Source of the DNA: Vibrio aerogenes | GTDB lineage: Bacteria > Pseudomonadota > Gammaproteobacteria > Enterobacterales > Vibrionaceae | Direction of reading: 5' to 3' | Assembly: GCF_024346755.1 (NCBI RefSeq) | Contig: NZ_AP024862.1 | Location: 372,001-436,000 of the forward strand | DNA: 64,000 bases | Part shown: piece after piece, positions 17,885-27,318 of the stretch | Position numbering within the stretch: the stretch's first letter is position 1 | Layout of the letters: each line of letters opens with the position of its first letter | Notes under the pieces: model-generated | What the model was told of the DNA's origin: nothing | Seen by the model: only the letters and a program-made list of their open reading frames with translations | The model's database searches: none | Made by a program: the position numbers and the translations under genes

Positions 17885-19612
17885 TTAATGACTCACAATC
17901 CGGCAGACAAAATTCTCTGCCTTTTCAGAGTCACCGCTGCCTTTGTAGACGGCAATCTTCGGATAAGGACACAGTGGACGGGTCCGGTCTGCGGACCAGT
18001 CTGAGGGGAGCTCACGGTTGACACCGCCCGCATTGCCGGTTCCCCGTGCTGTTGCAATAATCCGGTCGGGTGCTTCACCGTACTCAACCCAGTCAACCAG
18101 CGCGCCTATCGCATCATACTGATCTGCTGCGATACCGCCACGGGAGTGGTTCATCCCCGGCACCCGGAAATACCGCACAAAATCCGTCGCGTCACCGTGA
18201 TTTTCAGCCGTCAGTGCGTTGTACCAGTTTTCTGTATCGACGGTAGAATAAACCGGATCTGCCGTCCCCAGCATCACGATCATCTTATCGCCCAGATGGT
18301 GCATCCGCGACAGGTTCGTCACATGAGGCGGATACATAAAGTCAACCGCACTTGTTGTATAAACATCTGTGGTCGCGTAAATCTTAGGGGCGTCAGAGTC
18401 CATGTCGAAACTCAGGGCAAACTCACGTTGTAATGCTGGTGTGGTATTCAGCGTGGTATCGGTAAGTGGCGGGGTCATAAACACATAAGCCACAGACAAA
18501 GGATCACGATTACCTACAGATGCATTAAATTTCCAGCCAGCCCATGACCGTCCGGCAATACCGGGATCGTAGACAAACGGCGCATAAAGCGCATCACCAT
18601 TGCTGTTTTTTGCGCCGGAGAAAATCGCCGCAATCGCATCTTTCTGTTTGTCGGTCAGGCAGGTGCCGTCACGCTCTCCTTCACAAGACGGGACATCGCG
18701 GTGCAGATCAAATGCCTGCTGACAACCATCGGTGTCAAACACCATACCGTCAGCCAGGCCATCCAGCGTATCACATTTGGATAGAATCGCCTGAGAAACC
18801 AGACTGCGTTCCGCCGTGGTAAATGCCGTGCTCAGGTCATCCGTATCTGTGGCGACAGACGCCAGTTGTTGTGCACTGTATAACTGGGCAATGGCGGTAT
18901 TGGGCAGGTGGAAGCCGGGGTTATGTGCGAGATAACCATCATATTCAGCCGGAATCCGCGCAGCCGCAACCATGGTATGACGGCCACCATTCGATGCACC
19001 GCCGATGTAGGAATAATCAGGTTGCTTACCATATGTTTCTTCCACCAGTGCTTTTGCCATCGGCGTTAGTTTTTGCACTGCCTGATAGCCGTAATCAAGC
19101 CTGGCTTGAGGATCGAGCCCGAAGGTACCGTTCTGAGCAGATGAGTGGCCTGCGTCAGAGCTGATGACGGCAAATCCCTGATAGAGTGCATTGGTGACGG
19201 GACCACCACCACTGATACTGCCCTCAGCGGTGACAATTCTGCCGTCCAGCCCGCCATTGGCCTGATAGAAGAAACGACCGTTCCAGTCGAGCGGCAGACG
19301 CATCTCAAAACCAATCGCATAAGTTTGCCCATCGACCGGGCTGACCCGTTCGAACATTTTCCCTTCGACAACGCAGTGAGCACCAATCGGCTGACCTGCA
19401 ACTTTAAGATCGCCTGATGCTGCGAGCTGAATCGAAGTAATTTGGGTGTTGGCATATGAAAAATCTTCCAGAAACTGGCAGGATGAATTTTCCAGACGGA
19501 CGCCAACGGCTGGTGATTTATGTTTGGCATGGGAGCCATCTTCCCAGCTGCAGCCCACTGCGTAAACTGACGTTAGCAGTCCGATTGCATAAATGAGTTT
19601 ATTCTTTTTCAT
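17885..19612 (-). CDS. Tannase/feruloyl-esterase-family lipoprotein hydrolase
   Basis: Probable envelope-anchored alpha/beta-hydrolase of the tannase/feruloyl esterase family, 575 residues. A lipoprotein signal is visible (hydrophobic 6-19, lipobox AVGC with Cys21). The nucleophile is Ser207 in GGASNGGR, with likely acid Asp452 (GTADPVYS) and His489 (GMNHSRGG). Classical members carry a Cys before the Ser and after the His (CS-D-HC) joined by a disulfide. Both are replaced here (Ala and Ser), as in the bacterial SNGG subgroup. Start ATG 19612 has AGGA upstream; an extended TTG/ATG 24 nt earlier lacks one. Substrate may be a plant phenolic ester, inferred from family and nearby GH67/GH1. Confidence 0.85.
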   Translation of the reverse strand: MKKNKLIYAIGLLTSVYAVGCSWEDGSHAKHKSPAVGVRLENSSCQFLEDFSYANTQITSIQLAASGDLKVAGQPIGAHCVVEGKMFERVSPVDGQTYAIGFEMRLPLDWNGRFFYQANGGLDGRIVTAEGSISGGGPVTNALYQGFAVISSDAGHSSAQNGTFGLDPQARLDYGYQAVQKLTPMAKALVEETYGKQPDYSYIGGASNGGRHTMVAAARIPAEYDGYLAHNPGFHLPNTAIAQLYSAQQLASVATDTDDLSTAFTTAERSLVSQAILSKCDTLDGLADGMVFDTDGCQQAFDLHRDVPSCEGERDGTCLTDKQKDAIAAIFSGAKNSNGDALYAPFVYDPGIAGRSWAGWKFNASVGNRDPLSVAYVFMTPPLTDTTLNTTPALQREFALSFDMDSDAPKIYATTDVYTTSAVDFMYPPHVTNLSRMHHLGDKMIVMLGTADPVYSTVDTENWYNALTAENHGDATDFVRYFRVPGMNHSRGGIAADQYDAIGALVDWVEYGEAPDRIIATARGTGNAGGVNRELPSDWSADRTRPLCPYPKIAVYKGSGDSEKAENFVCRIVSH

Positions 19613-19662
19613 AATTTCCTCGTGATTTGAAGGCACTCATATGTACCGTTCTCATTTTTGTC

Positions 19663-19691
19663 TGATTCATATCATATTTTGATATGAATCA
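19663..19691. promoter_or_regulatory. 12-bp perfect inverted repeat upstream of the tannase-family gene
   Basis: TGATTCATATCA (19663-19674) and TGATATGAATCA (19680-19691) are perfectly complementary around TATTT, about 50 bp upstream of the esterase start. The position fits an operator overlapping the promoter. The AT-rich stem without a T-run makes a terminator unlikely. The regulator is unknown. Confidence 0.5.
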
Positions 19692-19906
19692 TTACACATG
19701 AGTGTCAACAGAGATGAAAGTTCCTCACAAATGTTCAATTTTGAGTTTTTGGTTGTTATTTTTTTATTTTAATGAGCAAAAAGTTGATATTGTGCGCATG
19801 ATGGCACGGTGCAGCGGAATCTGTTTTTTACGACAGGCAGACAAGGGCGCGCTGCCCTTGTGTTATGAATGAAAATGAGGGGTGTCTTTGAGAGATGAAT
19901 CGCTCA

Positions 19907-21031
19907 TCAAAGTTTGCTGACCACGCTGTTGACAGCGGCTAATACATCCTGACCAAACGCGACGCTGCGCTCCGGAGACCAGCCATAAAACTCGTCCGGA
20001 TGTTGGTTATGATCTTTAAATGGCATTTCAACCGTGTAAGAAAGACATTTGAATTGCTCAGCAACCCAATTTGAACCGACAGTCAGATTGGCCTGACCCG
20101 GTTTATCTTTCTCATAGCCGATGTCGTCCTGAAATTCAGGGGTAATCGTCAGCAGTGCCTGTTTAAAAGCGTTTTCTTTGTCGGCGAGCGCCTGATCATA
20201 AGAAGGAATACCTTCAGAACCTGCAACGAAGTTGTACGGAATGGCTTCATCACCGTGAATATCAAGGAACATATCAACGCCGTGTTTCAACATCTGCTCC
20301 CGGACATAATAAACCTCCGGGCTTTTTTCGACAGAAGGTGACTGCCATTCCCGGTTGAGGTTGACACCAACCGCATTGGTGCGCAGGTGACCACGAATAC
20401 TGCCGTCCGGGTTCATGTTCGGGACAACATAAAATACGGCTTGATCCAGCAGGGCTTTACCAACAGTATCTGTTTCATCCAGCAGACGTTGCAGTAAGCC
20501 TTCAACAAACCATTCTGCCATGGTTTCACCAGGGTGCTGGCGCGCTGTAATCCAAATTCGTTTTTTGTGTTCAGCCGGCTCGCCGATCGTCAGCAGGCTG
20601 ATATCGTTGCCATCGAGTGTGTGTCCGAGCGTGGTCAGTTCACAGGCAGAATGCATTTGAGCCTGATGCAGCAAATCCTGATGGCGGTCATAGCTGTAAG
20701 GCGCAAAGTAAGCGAAATAAATGGAACCATATTCAGGAATGACCCGGAAACTCAGGGTGTCACCATCAAACTCTGCCGGAATGCGGAACCATTCCTCCCG
20801 ATCATAAGAAGCAACGACATCATAATCTTTCCAGCCTTCCGGATAGGCAGATTTTGCCAGATTCACCAGTTTAATCTGATGGGATTGATGTGCAGTGGTT
20901 TCCAGACGGAAATGGAACCACTGATAAAACTCAGACTGATGGTCGGCAGGGATCGAGAGCTGAATATCCTCCGGAGATTGTGCTTTTTCAACCCGGATAT
21001 TGCCACTTTCAAAATTACTGAATATTTTCAT
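19907..21031 (-). CDS. M14-family zinc carboxypeptidase (cytosolic carboxypeptidase-like)
   Basis: Zinc carboxypeptidase of peptidase family M14, 374 residues, with no signal peptide. An N-terminal beta-sandwich domain (about 1-130) precedes the catalytic domain, the arrangement of Nna1/cytosolic carboxypeptidase-like proteins. Zinc ligands are His and Glu of RQHPGETM and His of DIHGDEAIPYN. Substrate-binding NMNPDGSIRGHLRTNAVGVNLNR and the catalytic Glu of YTVEMPFK are also present. The start is set at ATG 21031, giving the MKIFSNFESGN N-terminus; a GTG at 21064 would add 11 residues. Bacterial substrates are not established. It is monocistronic. Confidence 0.88.
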   Translation of the reverse strand: MKIFSNFESGNIRVEKAQSPEDIQLSIPADHQSEFYQWFHFRLETTAHQSHQIKLVNLAKSAYPEGWKDYDVVASYDREEWFRIPAEFDGDTLSFRVIPEYGSIYFAYFAPYSYDRHQDLLHQAQMHSACELTTLGHTLDGNDISLLTIGEPAEHKKRIWITARQHPGETMAEWFVEGLLQRLLDETDTVGKALLDQAVFYVVPNMNPDGSIRGHLRTNAVGVNLNREWQSPSVEKSPEVYYVREQMLKHGVDMFLDIHGDEAIPYNFVAGSEGIPSYDQALADKENAFKQALLTITPEFQDDIGYEKDKPGQANLTVGSNWVAEQFKCLSYTVEMPFKDHNQHPDEFYGWSPERSVAFGQDVLAAVNSVVSKL

Positions 21032-21239
21032 GTTGGTTTGTCTGTTGATTGGAAAAGTACACACAGTAGCAGCTAATTCATTGCTTTTGAAGATGATGAT
21101 TCAGCCGCTGCCCCTAAATAATCAAGGAGCCTGATTGTAGCTCACTTATGCGGTATTGAATTTTTCGCATCAAAGCCCTGCACATGCATCCTGAGCGATG
21201 TGGCCGCAATTCACCTGAAGATGGATGGGCTCATATTTA

Positions 21240-22565
21240 TTATTGTGGCAGTGTCAGTGTTGCCATACAGCCCGGACTATCACGACGGTCGCGAAGGGTA
21301 TAATCCCCGCCGTGATTTTGCGCAATCTGCCGGCACAGCATCAGGCCGATGCCGCTGCCGCCGGATTTGGTACTGTAAAAGGGGACAAACAAGTTGTCCG
21401 GGTTGGTGATGCCGGTGCCTCTGTCAGTGATGATCAGCGTTGTTGAACCGGGCTGTTGTTGCCAGTTGATCTCAATCGGCTGCTGTTTGTCTGCCATCGC
21501 TTCATCGGCATTTTTCAGTGTGTTGATCAGCAGTTGTTGCAGTTGTGCCGGATCAACCTGAATCTCAATGGGTGTTTCTGTGAGCAGTGTGATGGGGCGA
21601 TCGGTGAAAAGGGGCAGTACCGAACGGATGAGTGAGTCGATGCGGGTCTGTGTCAGTTTTGGCTCCGGCAACTGGGTCAGCTGCCGGTAGCTGTTGATAA
21701 ACTGCTTGAGGTTTCCGGCCCGTTCTTCAATCATGGCTAGTCCGTGATCCACTTCCCGCAGTGCATCGTCTTTTGTTTCCGGCAGCAACTGGCGCAAAGT
21801 CTGACTCAGTGAAGCCACTGGTGTCAGCGTATTATTAATTTCATGGCTTAAAACCCGCAGCAGGTTTTTCCAGGCTTTGTGGGTTTCTCCCCGCAGCATG
21901 TCACTGACATCAGTAATAAATAACAGAGTATGTTGCTGGCCCAGTTCAAAATAATGATCATAAATGATCTGGTAACGATGTTGCCCGGCCGGAAAGTGCC
22001 ATTCAGTCACCTGGCGGTTTTGTCCATTGATGAGTGGCAGCAGGTTCAGCGCAGCAGCACTTTGATGTTGTAACTGATCGGGGGTCATCTGATACAGTGC
22101 GGCGGCACCGTCATTGGCAAACGCAATCTGTTGGCTGGCGTTCACTGCCAGAACGGCCACATCGACATTCCGCAAAATGGTATTGATCAGATATTGATGC
22201 TGATTCAGCGCCAGCGACTGATGCTGCATGGTTTCAGACAGCTGGTTGATCTGAGCCAGCAGTGTATCCATGGTATCGTTCTGACCAGAGAGTTTGCCCC
22301 GCAAACTGAACTCCTGCTGATTCAGCGATTCCACCAGATTCAGAATGGTTGTGAGATGATAATCAAGCTGGTGCCTTGCCGTCAGGGCGCAATAACCGGT
22401 GAACAGCATCAGTGTCAGTGCAGTCAACGCAATCAGATAGCCGGAAGCCCCAACAAACCACAATGTGATGAGCAGAATCAGCGTTGGCGGTAAAGCCGCC
22501 ATCAGCAGTAAACGGGTCTGCTTTTGCTGTAATGAGTGGGTCCGGCGTCCGGGAAATTCAGCCAT
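21240..22565 (-). CDS. Sensor histidine kinase, NtrY/PAS type, of the ABC efflux operon
   Basis: Inner-membrane sensor kinase, 441 residues. Two hydrophobic segments (about 20-40 and 42-62) are separated by almost no periplasmic loop, the layout of intramembrane-sensing kinases. A HAMP-like/coiled stretch (65-125), a PAS domain (about 128-220) and the HisKA domain with phospho-acceptor His241 in LSHEINN follow. The ATPase domain shows the N-box LKNADEA, DRGTGI, FYSTK and GGSGIGL. It starts 15 bp after the response regulator gene, so the pair is co-expressed. It is the last gene of the leftward adaptor-ATPase-permease-RR-HK operon. The signal is unknown; envelope or efflux stress is inferred. 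Confidence 0.92.
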   Translation of the reverse strand: MAEFPGRRTHSLQQKQTRLLLMAALPPTLILLITLWFVGASGYLIALTALTLMLFTGYCALTARHQLDYHLTTILNLVESLNQQEFSLRGKLSGQNDTMDTLLAQINQLSETMQHQSLALNQHQYLINTILRNVDVAVLAVNASQQIAFANDGAAALYQMTPDQLQHQSAAALNLLPLINGQNRQVTEWHFPAGQHRYQIIYDHYFELGQQHTLLFITDVSDMLRGETHKAWKNLLRVLSHEINNTLTPVASLSQTLRQLLPETKDDALREVDHGLAMIEERAGNLKQFINSYRQLTQLPEPKLTQTRIDSLIRSVLPLFTDRPITLLTETPIEIQVDPAQLQQLLINTLKNADEAMADKQQPIEINWQQQPGSTTLIITDRGTGITNPDNLFVPFYSTKSGGSGIGLMLCRQIAQNHGGDYTLRDRRDSPGCMATLTLPQ

Positions 22566-22580
22566 GGAGTGGTCTCCGTT

Positions 22581-24032
22581 TTATTTTGATCTGGCCAGCC
22601 GCCGGTAAAAAGCACTCCGGCTAAGTCCGAGAGAGGCAGCCGCCTGATTCGCCTGTCCATGATAGTCGTCCAGTCGCTGGCGGAGAATCTGCTGCTCGAT
22701 ATCTTCCAGTGTCCCGGTTTGTAACAGTGCATCGTTCGGGGAGGTGCCGGTCGCAGCCGTGACATTCTGCTGCAAAGGCGTGTGCTGAAAAGAAGAGGCG
22801 CTTTGAACAGATGACTGGTGCACCGGCAATACCTGCTGTAGCAGCCCGCTGTCGGGCTGGTCATTCCGGCACAGTAACACCATCCGTTCAATCACATGGC
22901 TGAGTTCGCGGATGTTGCCCGGCCACGGATATTGTTGTAACTGGCGCACCAGCGTGGCTGACAACGAGTCCGGCATGATGTCCCGCTGATATTTGCGGGC
23001 AAAGCGCCGGATAAAGTGACGGGCAAGGGGAAGGATATCTTCGGTGCGTTCCCGCAGTGCCGGGATGCGGAGTTCAAAGGTGTTCAGGCGATAGAACAGA
23101 TCCTGACGAAAGGTTTGCTGGCCGATCATCTGTTGCAGATCCGCATTCGTTGCCGCGATAACCCGGACATCCACCTGCTGCGTTTTACTGGAGCCGACTT
23201 TTTCAAACTGACGGGATTCCAGTACCCGGAGGAGTTTCGATTGCTGGCTGACCGGCGTATTGCCAATCTCATCCAGAAACAGTGTGCCCTGATCCGCCAG
23301 CTCAAAACGGCCGGGGCGCTGCTGTTTTGCATCGGTAAAGGCGCCTTTAACATGGCCAAACATTTCACTCTCAAACAGCGATTCAGGAATGGTGCTCATA
23401 TCGACGGCAACAAAAGCCTGTTCCTGCCGGGTTGAGTGGCGGTGAATATAATGGGCCAGCTGGCTTTTCCCGGTGCCGTTTTCACCGGTCAGCAACAGGC
23501 TGGCATCACTGTCGGCAATCGCATTCAGGGTATCAAGCAGCGCGACCATCGCCGGTGACACCGCAATCAGATCGTCGTCAGTATCCGGTGTCAGCTGTTG
23601 TTGCAGCAGTTGATTCTGACGCTTGAGCCGGGCCTGTCCGGTCAGGCTTTGTCTGAGCCGGAGCTGGGTGTGAAGAACATGCAGCAGTTGCTGGTTGTCC
23701 CACGGTTTTTCAATAAAGTCTGCCGCGCCGGATTTCATCGCCTGAACCGCAATATCGATGGTTCCCCAGCCGGTCATGACGATGACAGGCAGATCCGGCA
23801 CCTGCTGTTGTAACTGGCTGATGAGACTGAAGCCTTCCTGACCGGAAGTGGTATCGAGCTGGTAATTCAGATCAATCAGGGCGACGTCGGGCTCGGCAGA
23901 GATGGCACTGGCGAGTGTCTGCTGTGGGGTGCTGGCCGTGATGATGTCAAAGCCGTTGACTTTCAGCATCAGCCTCAGCGTTGTCAGGATATGTTCATCG
24001 TCATCTGCAATCAGAATCCGGGGATTGTTCAT
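22581..24032 (-). CDS. Sigma-54-dependent response regulator (NtrC family)
   Basis: Transcriptional activator of 483 residues: REC domain (4-118, phospho-acceptor Asp54, Lys109), AAA+ domain and a Fis-type helix-turn-helix at the C-terminus (about 445-480). Walker A is GENGTGKS (183-190), Walker B LFLDEIGN (251-258). The sigma-54 contact loop reads GAFTDA (230-235) in place of GAFTGA; the essential Phe-Thr is kept. It is cotranscribed with its kinase downstream and with the ABC exporter upstream. Its likely target is the operon's own promoter, where a GG-N10-GC sigma-54 site (28633-28648) and three TCCC-N6-GGGA repeats (28701-28748) are visible. ATG start with GAGAGACA upstream. Confidence 0.94.
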   Translation of the reverse strand: MNNPRILIADDDEHILTTLRLMLKVNGFDIITASTPQQTLASAISAEPDVALIDLNYQLDTTSGQEGFSLISQLQQQVPDLPVIVMTGWGTIDIAVQAMKSGAADFIEKPWDNQQLLHVLHTQLRLRQSLTGQARLKRQNQLLQQQLTPDTDDDLIAVSPAMVALLDTLNAIADSDASLLLTGENGTGKSQLAHYIHRHSTRQEQAFVAVDMSTIPESLFESEMFGHVKGAFTDAKQQRPGRFELADQGTLFLDEIGNTPVSQQSKLLRVLESRQFEKVGSSKTQQVDVRVIAATNADLQQMIGQQTFRQDLFYRLNTFELRIPALRERTEDILPLARHFIRRFARKYQRDIMPDSLSATLVRQLQQYPWPGNIRELSHVIERMVLLCRNDQPDSGLLQQVLPVHQSSVQSASSFQHTPLQQNVTAATGTSPNDALLQTGTLEDIEQQILRQRLDDYHGQANQAAASLGLSRSAFYRRLARSK

Positions 24033-24103
24033 TGACTGTCTCTCAGTGTCTTTTTATGTCAGCCGGACGACCTGGCTTCAGGTTGTCCGGGATGATGCCA
24101 TGA

Positions 24104-26536
24104 TTATGATCTTAACGCATCCATCGGGGCCAGCCGCAGAGCCCGGCGCGCGGGAAGATAGGTTGCCGTCATGACAACAGCACTGAGCCCCACACTGGTC
24201 AGAACAAACAACAGCCAGACCGGAACCGGACTATGACCCATGAGCCTGATTAACAGTGGCCCGGCGGTCAAGGCGACTGGCAATGCCAGCACAATGCCGC
24301 TGCCAAGCTGAATCAGGCTGCGCTTCATCAACATCCGGATCACGTTGTGATGGGTGGCGCCCATTGCCTGACGGATAGCCAGTTCCTGCCTGCGCTGATG
24401 AATCGTTCGGGTCATGACGCCATAAATCCCGCTGCCCGCCAGCAGTAAAGCGATCAGTCCGAATACATTGAACAAAATTGCCATAAAGGTCAATCCTGCG
24501 GTATTGCGCTGTAACAGTGCTGCCATGGGTTTGATTTGCCAGGCAGAAACCGACACATCGGTGTCGCTGACAGCCCGGCGTAAAGTTTGCGTCAAACCGG
24601 ATCCGGTAACACCCTTTGCGACCAGTGAAAAACTGGCTACCGGGGCTTGCAGGGCAGAGCGGTACACCGTGGGTAAATGCTGACGGAAACCAAACGGACG
24701 GCTTTGGATGATATGCGGCACAATACCGACAACGGTGTACCAGTGATGATCATATTTACTGTTGGCCCAGCGGAAGCGTTTGCCGATAACATGAGATTCT
24801 CCCGGCCAGAAACGCCGGACAAAAGAGCGGGTGACGACGGCAACCCGTTGTGAGCCGGCATGATCTGCCATGGTCAGCAGACGGCCCGCTTCCGGTTTCA
24901 CGCCCAGCGCACTGAGCGTGCCGGGATAGACGACCACGTTATGGCTCTGGGGCAGGCCTGATTGTTCTGACTTCAGAACACTTTGTCCCTGCAGCTCAAT
25001 TTGTCCCAGCCAGGTGAACTGGCCGGGGAGAAAGCTGATTAAACCGGCCTGAAGAACACCCTGCTCACCGCGCAGGTGATTAACCAGACGGGTATAAAAG
25101 GTCGTCTTTTTGTCCGGTGTCTGATATTGCGCCGATGGCAGGGTCACTTTGGCGGTATAGACGTTTTGTGGCTTAATACCGTAATCAATTTGTCTGGCTT
25201 GCCAGACAATCAGAGTCAACAATAACCCAAGGCAGACTACACTGGCAGACAGCATGATCTCAACTGTGACCAGAATCCGGCTCAACCGGCCACTGCTGCG
25301 GCTTTGAGCGCCGCGTGTGCCGTCCCGCAGGACATCGCTGATATGGCTGCGGCTCATTTTCCATGCGGGAAACCCGCCGGTAAGCAGGCTGACCAGCACA
25401 ATCAGGCCGAAAGATTTCATCAGCACATCGCCATTGAGGGTCAGCTGCCACCAGTAAGGTGGTTTATCCGGAACAAAACCGGGCAGCAGGGCATTGGTCA
25501 GGGTCAGCGCCCAGCCAGCGAGCAAAATCGCCAGCAGTCCGCCACACAGACAGATCAGCGTACTTTCATACATCATCTGGCTCATCAGCCGGAGTGGGGA
25601 AGCGCCGTGAGCCAGCCGGATGGCGCTCTCTTTGGTGCGTTCACCGGCTCTGGCGAGCAGCAGGTTACTGACATTACAACAGGCGAGAATCAGCACAAAT
25701 CCGACACCCGCCAGCATCATATAGTAGAAAACTTTTGAATCTTCCCCTTCAAAGCTTTCCTGAAAAGTGATGGTAAAGGCGGAATGGCCCTGATTGATTT
25801 CCGGATACTGTTCCGCTCTGGCGGCCATGATGGCTTGTAGTTCTGCGTCAGCCGCCGCCCGGCTGCTGCCGGGAGCTGTTTTGGCAAATGCGTAGATTTT
25901 CGGTGCGGTTTCCGGGGTAAATTTGCTCTCATCCAGTTGGGATGGCAGCCAGACCTGTACATTGAGCGGGAACTCATAACCTGGGGGCATCACGCCGATA
26001 ATCCGGGTGCTGATGCCATCGATCAGGATACGCTGGCCGATAATATCCTGCCGTCCGGCAAAATAATTCTGCCATAGCGTGTCGCCGATAATCACCACCG
26101 GTGGCGCTCCGGGTTCGTTATCCTGTGAATTAAATAACCGCCCTTTAACCGGTTGCGTGCGGGTAAAGTGAAACAGATCGGACTGGTTATAGTTCGCCTG
26201 ATAACGGGCGGCTTTACCATCGAGATTCAGGTTGACCGGTTTGGCATAGTAGTAGCCGGTTTCCGTCAGGTGCCGGCTTTTAGCCTGAATCGCTTTGAAA
26301 TCCGCATAGCTAAGGGGGAGATCACCTTGCCTGACGCCATTGAGCTCCGGGGCGATCAGCACCATTCGCTGGCCTTGTGGAAAAGGCAGCGGCCTGAATA
26401 TCAGCGTATCAATCAGCGCATACATATAAATGCAAATCCCCAGTCCGGCGGCCATCATCAGGGTAGTGAACAGCGTAAACCCCGGCTGCCTGAGCATCAC
26501 CCGGAAGGTATATTTCAGATCAAGAAGATGAGACAT
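24104..26536 (-). CDS. MacB/FtsX-type ABC transporter permease, 810 residues
   Basis: Inner-membrane permease with two FtsX modules and two MacB-like periplasmic domains in one chain. Hydrophobic segments lie near residues 17-37, 275-300, 325-350, 370-390, 420-445, 685-710, 740-760 and 770-795. The large periplasmic domains fall between the first and second, and between the fifth and sixth. This tandem architecture is typical of ABC systems for antimicrobial peptides or lipophilic compounds. It overlaps the ATPase stop by one base (TAATG), so translation is coupled. With the HlyD-type adaptor it would form a MacAB-like tripartite pump; the outer-membrane channel (TolC) is not encoded here. 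Substrate unknown. Confidence 0.9.
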   Translation of the reverse strand: MSHLLDLKYTFRVMLRQPGFTLFTTLMMAAGLGICIYMYALIDTLIFRPLPFPQGQRMVLIAPELNGVRQGDLPLSYADFKAIQAKSRHLTETGYYYAKPVNLNLDGKAARYQANYNQSDLFHFTRTQPVKGRLFNSQDNEPGAPPVVIIGDTLWQNYFAGRQDIIGQRILIDGISTRIIGVMPPGYEFPLNVQVWLPSQLDESKFTPETAPKIYAFAKTAPGSSRAAADAELQAIMAARAEQYPEINQGHSAFTITFQESFEGEDSKVFYYMMLAGVGFVLILACCNVSNLLLARAGERTKESAIRLAHGASPLRLMSQMMYESTLICLCGGLLAILLAGWALTLTNALLPGFVPDKPPYWWQLTLNGDVLMKSFGLIVLVSLLTGGFPAWKMSRSHISDVLRDGTRGAQSRSSGRLSRILVTVEIMLSASVVCLGLLLTLIVWQARQIDYGIKPQNVYTAKVTLPSAQYQTPDKKTTFYTRLVNHLRGEQGVLQAGLISFLPGQFTWLGQIELQGQSVLKSEQSGLPQSHNVVVYPGTLSALGVKPEAGRLLTMADHAGSQRVAVVTRSFVRRFWPGESHVIGKRFRWANSKYDHHWYTVVGIVPHIIQSRPFGFRQHLPTVYRSALQAPVASFSLVAKGVTGSGLTQTLRRAVSDTDVSVSAWQIKPMAALLQRNTAGLTFMAILFNVFGLIALLLAGSGIYGVMTRTIHQRRQELAIRQAMGATHHNVIRMLMKRSLIQLGSGIVLALPVALTAGPLLIRLMGHSPVPVWLLFVLTSVGLSAVVMTATYLPARRALRLAPMDALRS

Positions 26537-27270
26537 TACGCTCTCCCGTTCTGCGTTGAGGAAAACGATGACCGATCATCAATCATCATGCCGTCAAACA
26601 TTTCGATTCGCCGGGTTGCCCGTTCGGCCGAACGGGGATCGTGTGTCACCATGCAGATGGTACCCCCATTGGCATTGAGCTGATCGAACAGCGTCATCAC
26701 CGATTCTGCATTTTTCGAATCGAGATTTCCGGTGGGTTCATCCGCCAGCAACAGGGCTGGCTGGCCGACAATCGCCCGTGCAATGGCAACACGCTGCTGT
26801 TGGCCGCCGGAAAGTTGTGCCGGGAAATGGCGCTGGCGGTGTTGCAGGCTGACCTGTTCCAGTGCATGACGCGTGGCTTCTTTGATTGCTGGTGACGACA
26901 GCCCGGTCCGGTAAGTGAGGGGCAGCATGACATTTTCTTCAACGGTCAGATCACTAATCAGGTTAAATGACTGAAAGACAAAGCCAATCATTTGATTACG
27001 GTGAGCGGCCTGTTGCCTGTGATTCAGCGTTTGTGTATCGGTGCCACCCAGAAGGTAGCGGCCATCGTTGGGGCGATCGAGCAGCCCCAGCAGCGACAGC
27101 AGCGTCGATTTACCGCACCCGGACGGGCCGGTGATAGCAACATATTCACCCCGGTGAATCTGAAAACTGACATCGTTCAGCGCGTGGGTTTCTATATCTT
27201 CTGTTTGAAAGACTTTTTTAATATTGCTTAATGCAACAACCGGGTTGTCGTTGTTGTCGGATAACATCAT
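26536..27270 (-). CDS. MacB/LolD-type ABC transporter ATPase
   Basis: Cytosolic ATP-binding subunit, 244 residues. Walker [10 protein letters not shown] (48-56), Q-loop FVFQSFNL, signature LSGGQQQRV and Walker [13 protein letters not shown] are all intact, followed by the switch His of MVTHDP. The [12 protein letters not shown] form is the MacB/LolD/FtsE subclass. It starts just after the adaptor gene (48 bp) with GGAGAAA before tandem ATGs. It energises the 810-residue permease encoded immediately downstream. Confidence 0.94.
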   Translation of the reverse strand: MMLSDNNDNPVVALSNIKKVFQTEDIETHALNDVSFQIHRGEYVAITGPSGCGKSTLLSLLGLLDRPNDGRYLLGGTDTQTLNHRQQAAHRNQMIGFVFQSFNLISDLTVEENVMLPLTYRTGLSSPAIKEATRHALEQVSLQHRQRHFPAQLSGGQQQRVAIARAIVGQPALLLADEPTGNLDSKNAESVMTLFDQLNANGGTICMVTHDPRSAERATRRIEMFDGMMIDDRSSFSSTQNGRA

Positions 27271-27318
27271 GCTTTCTCCGTAAATCGGTTAATCAGCGTA
27301 TAAATATGGACGGTCTGT

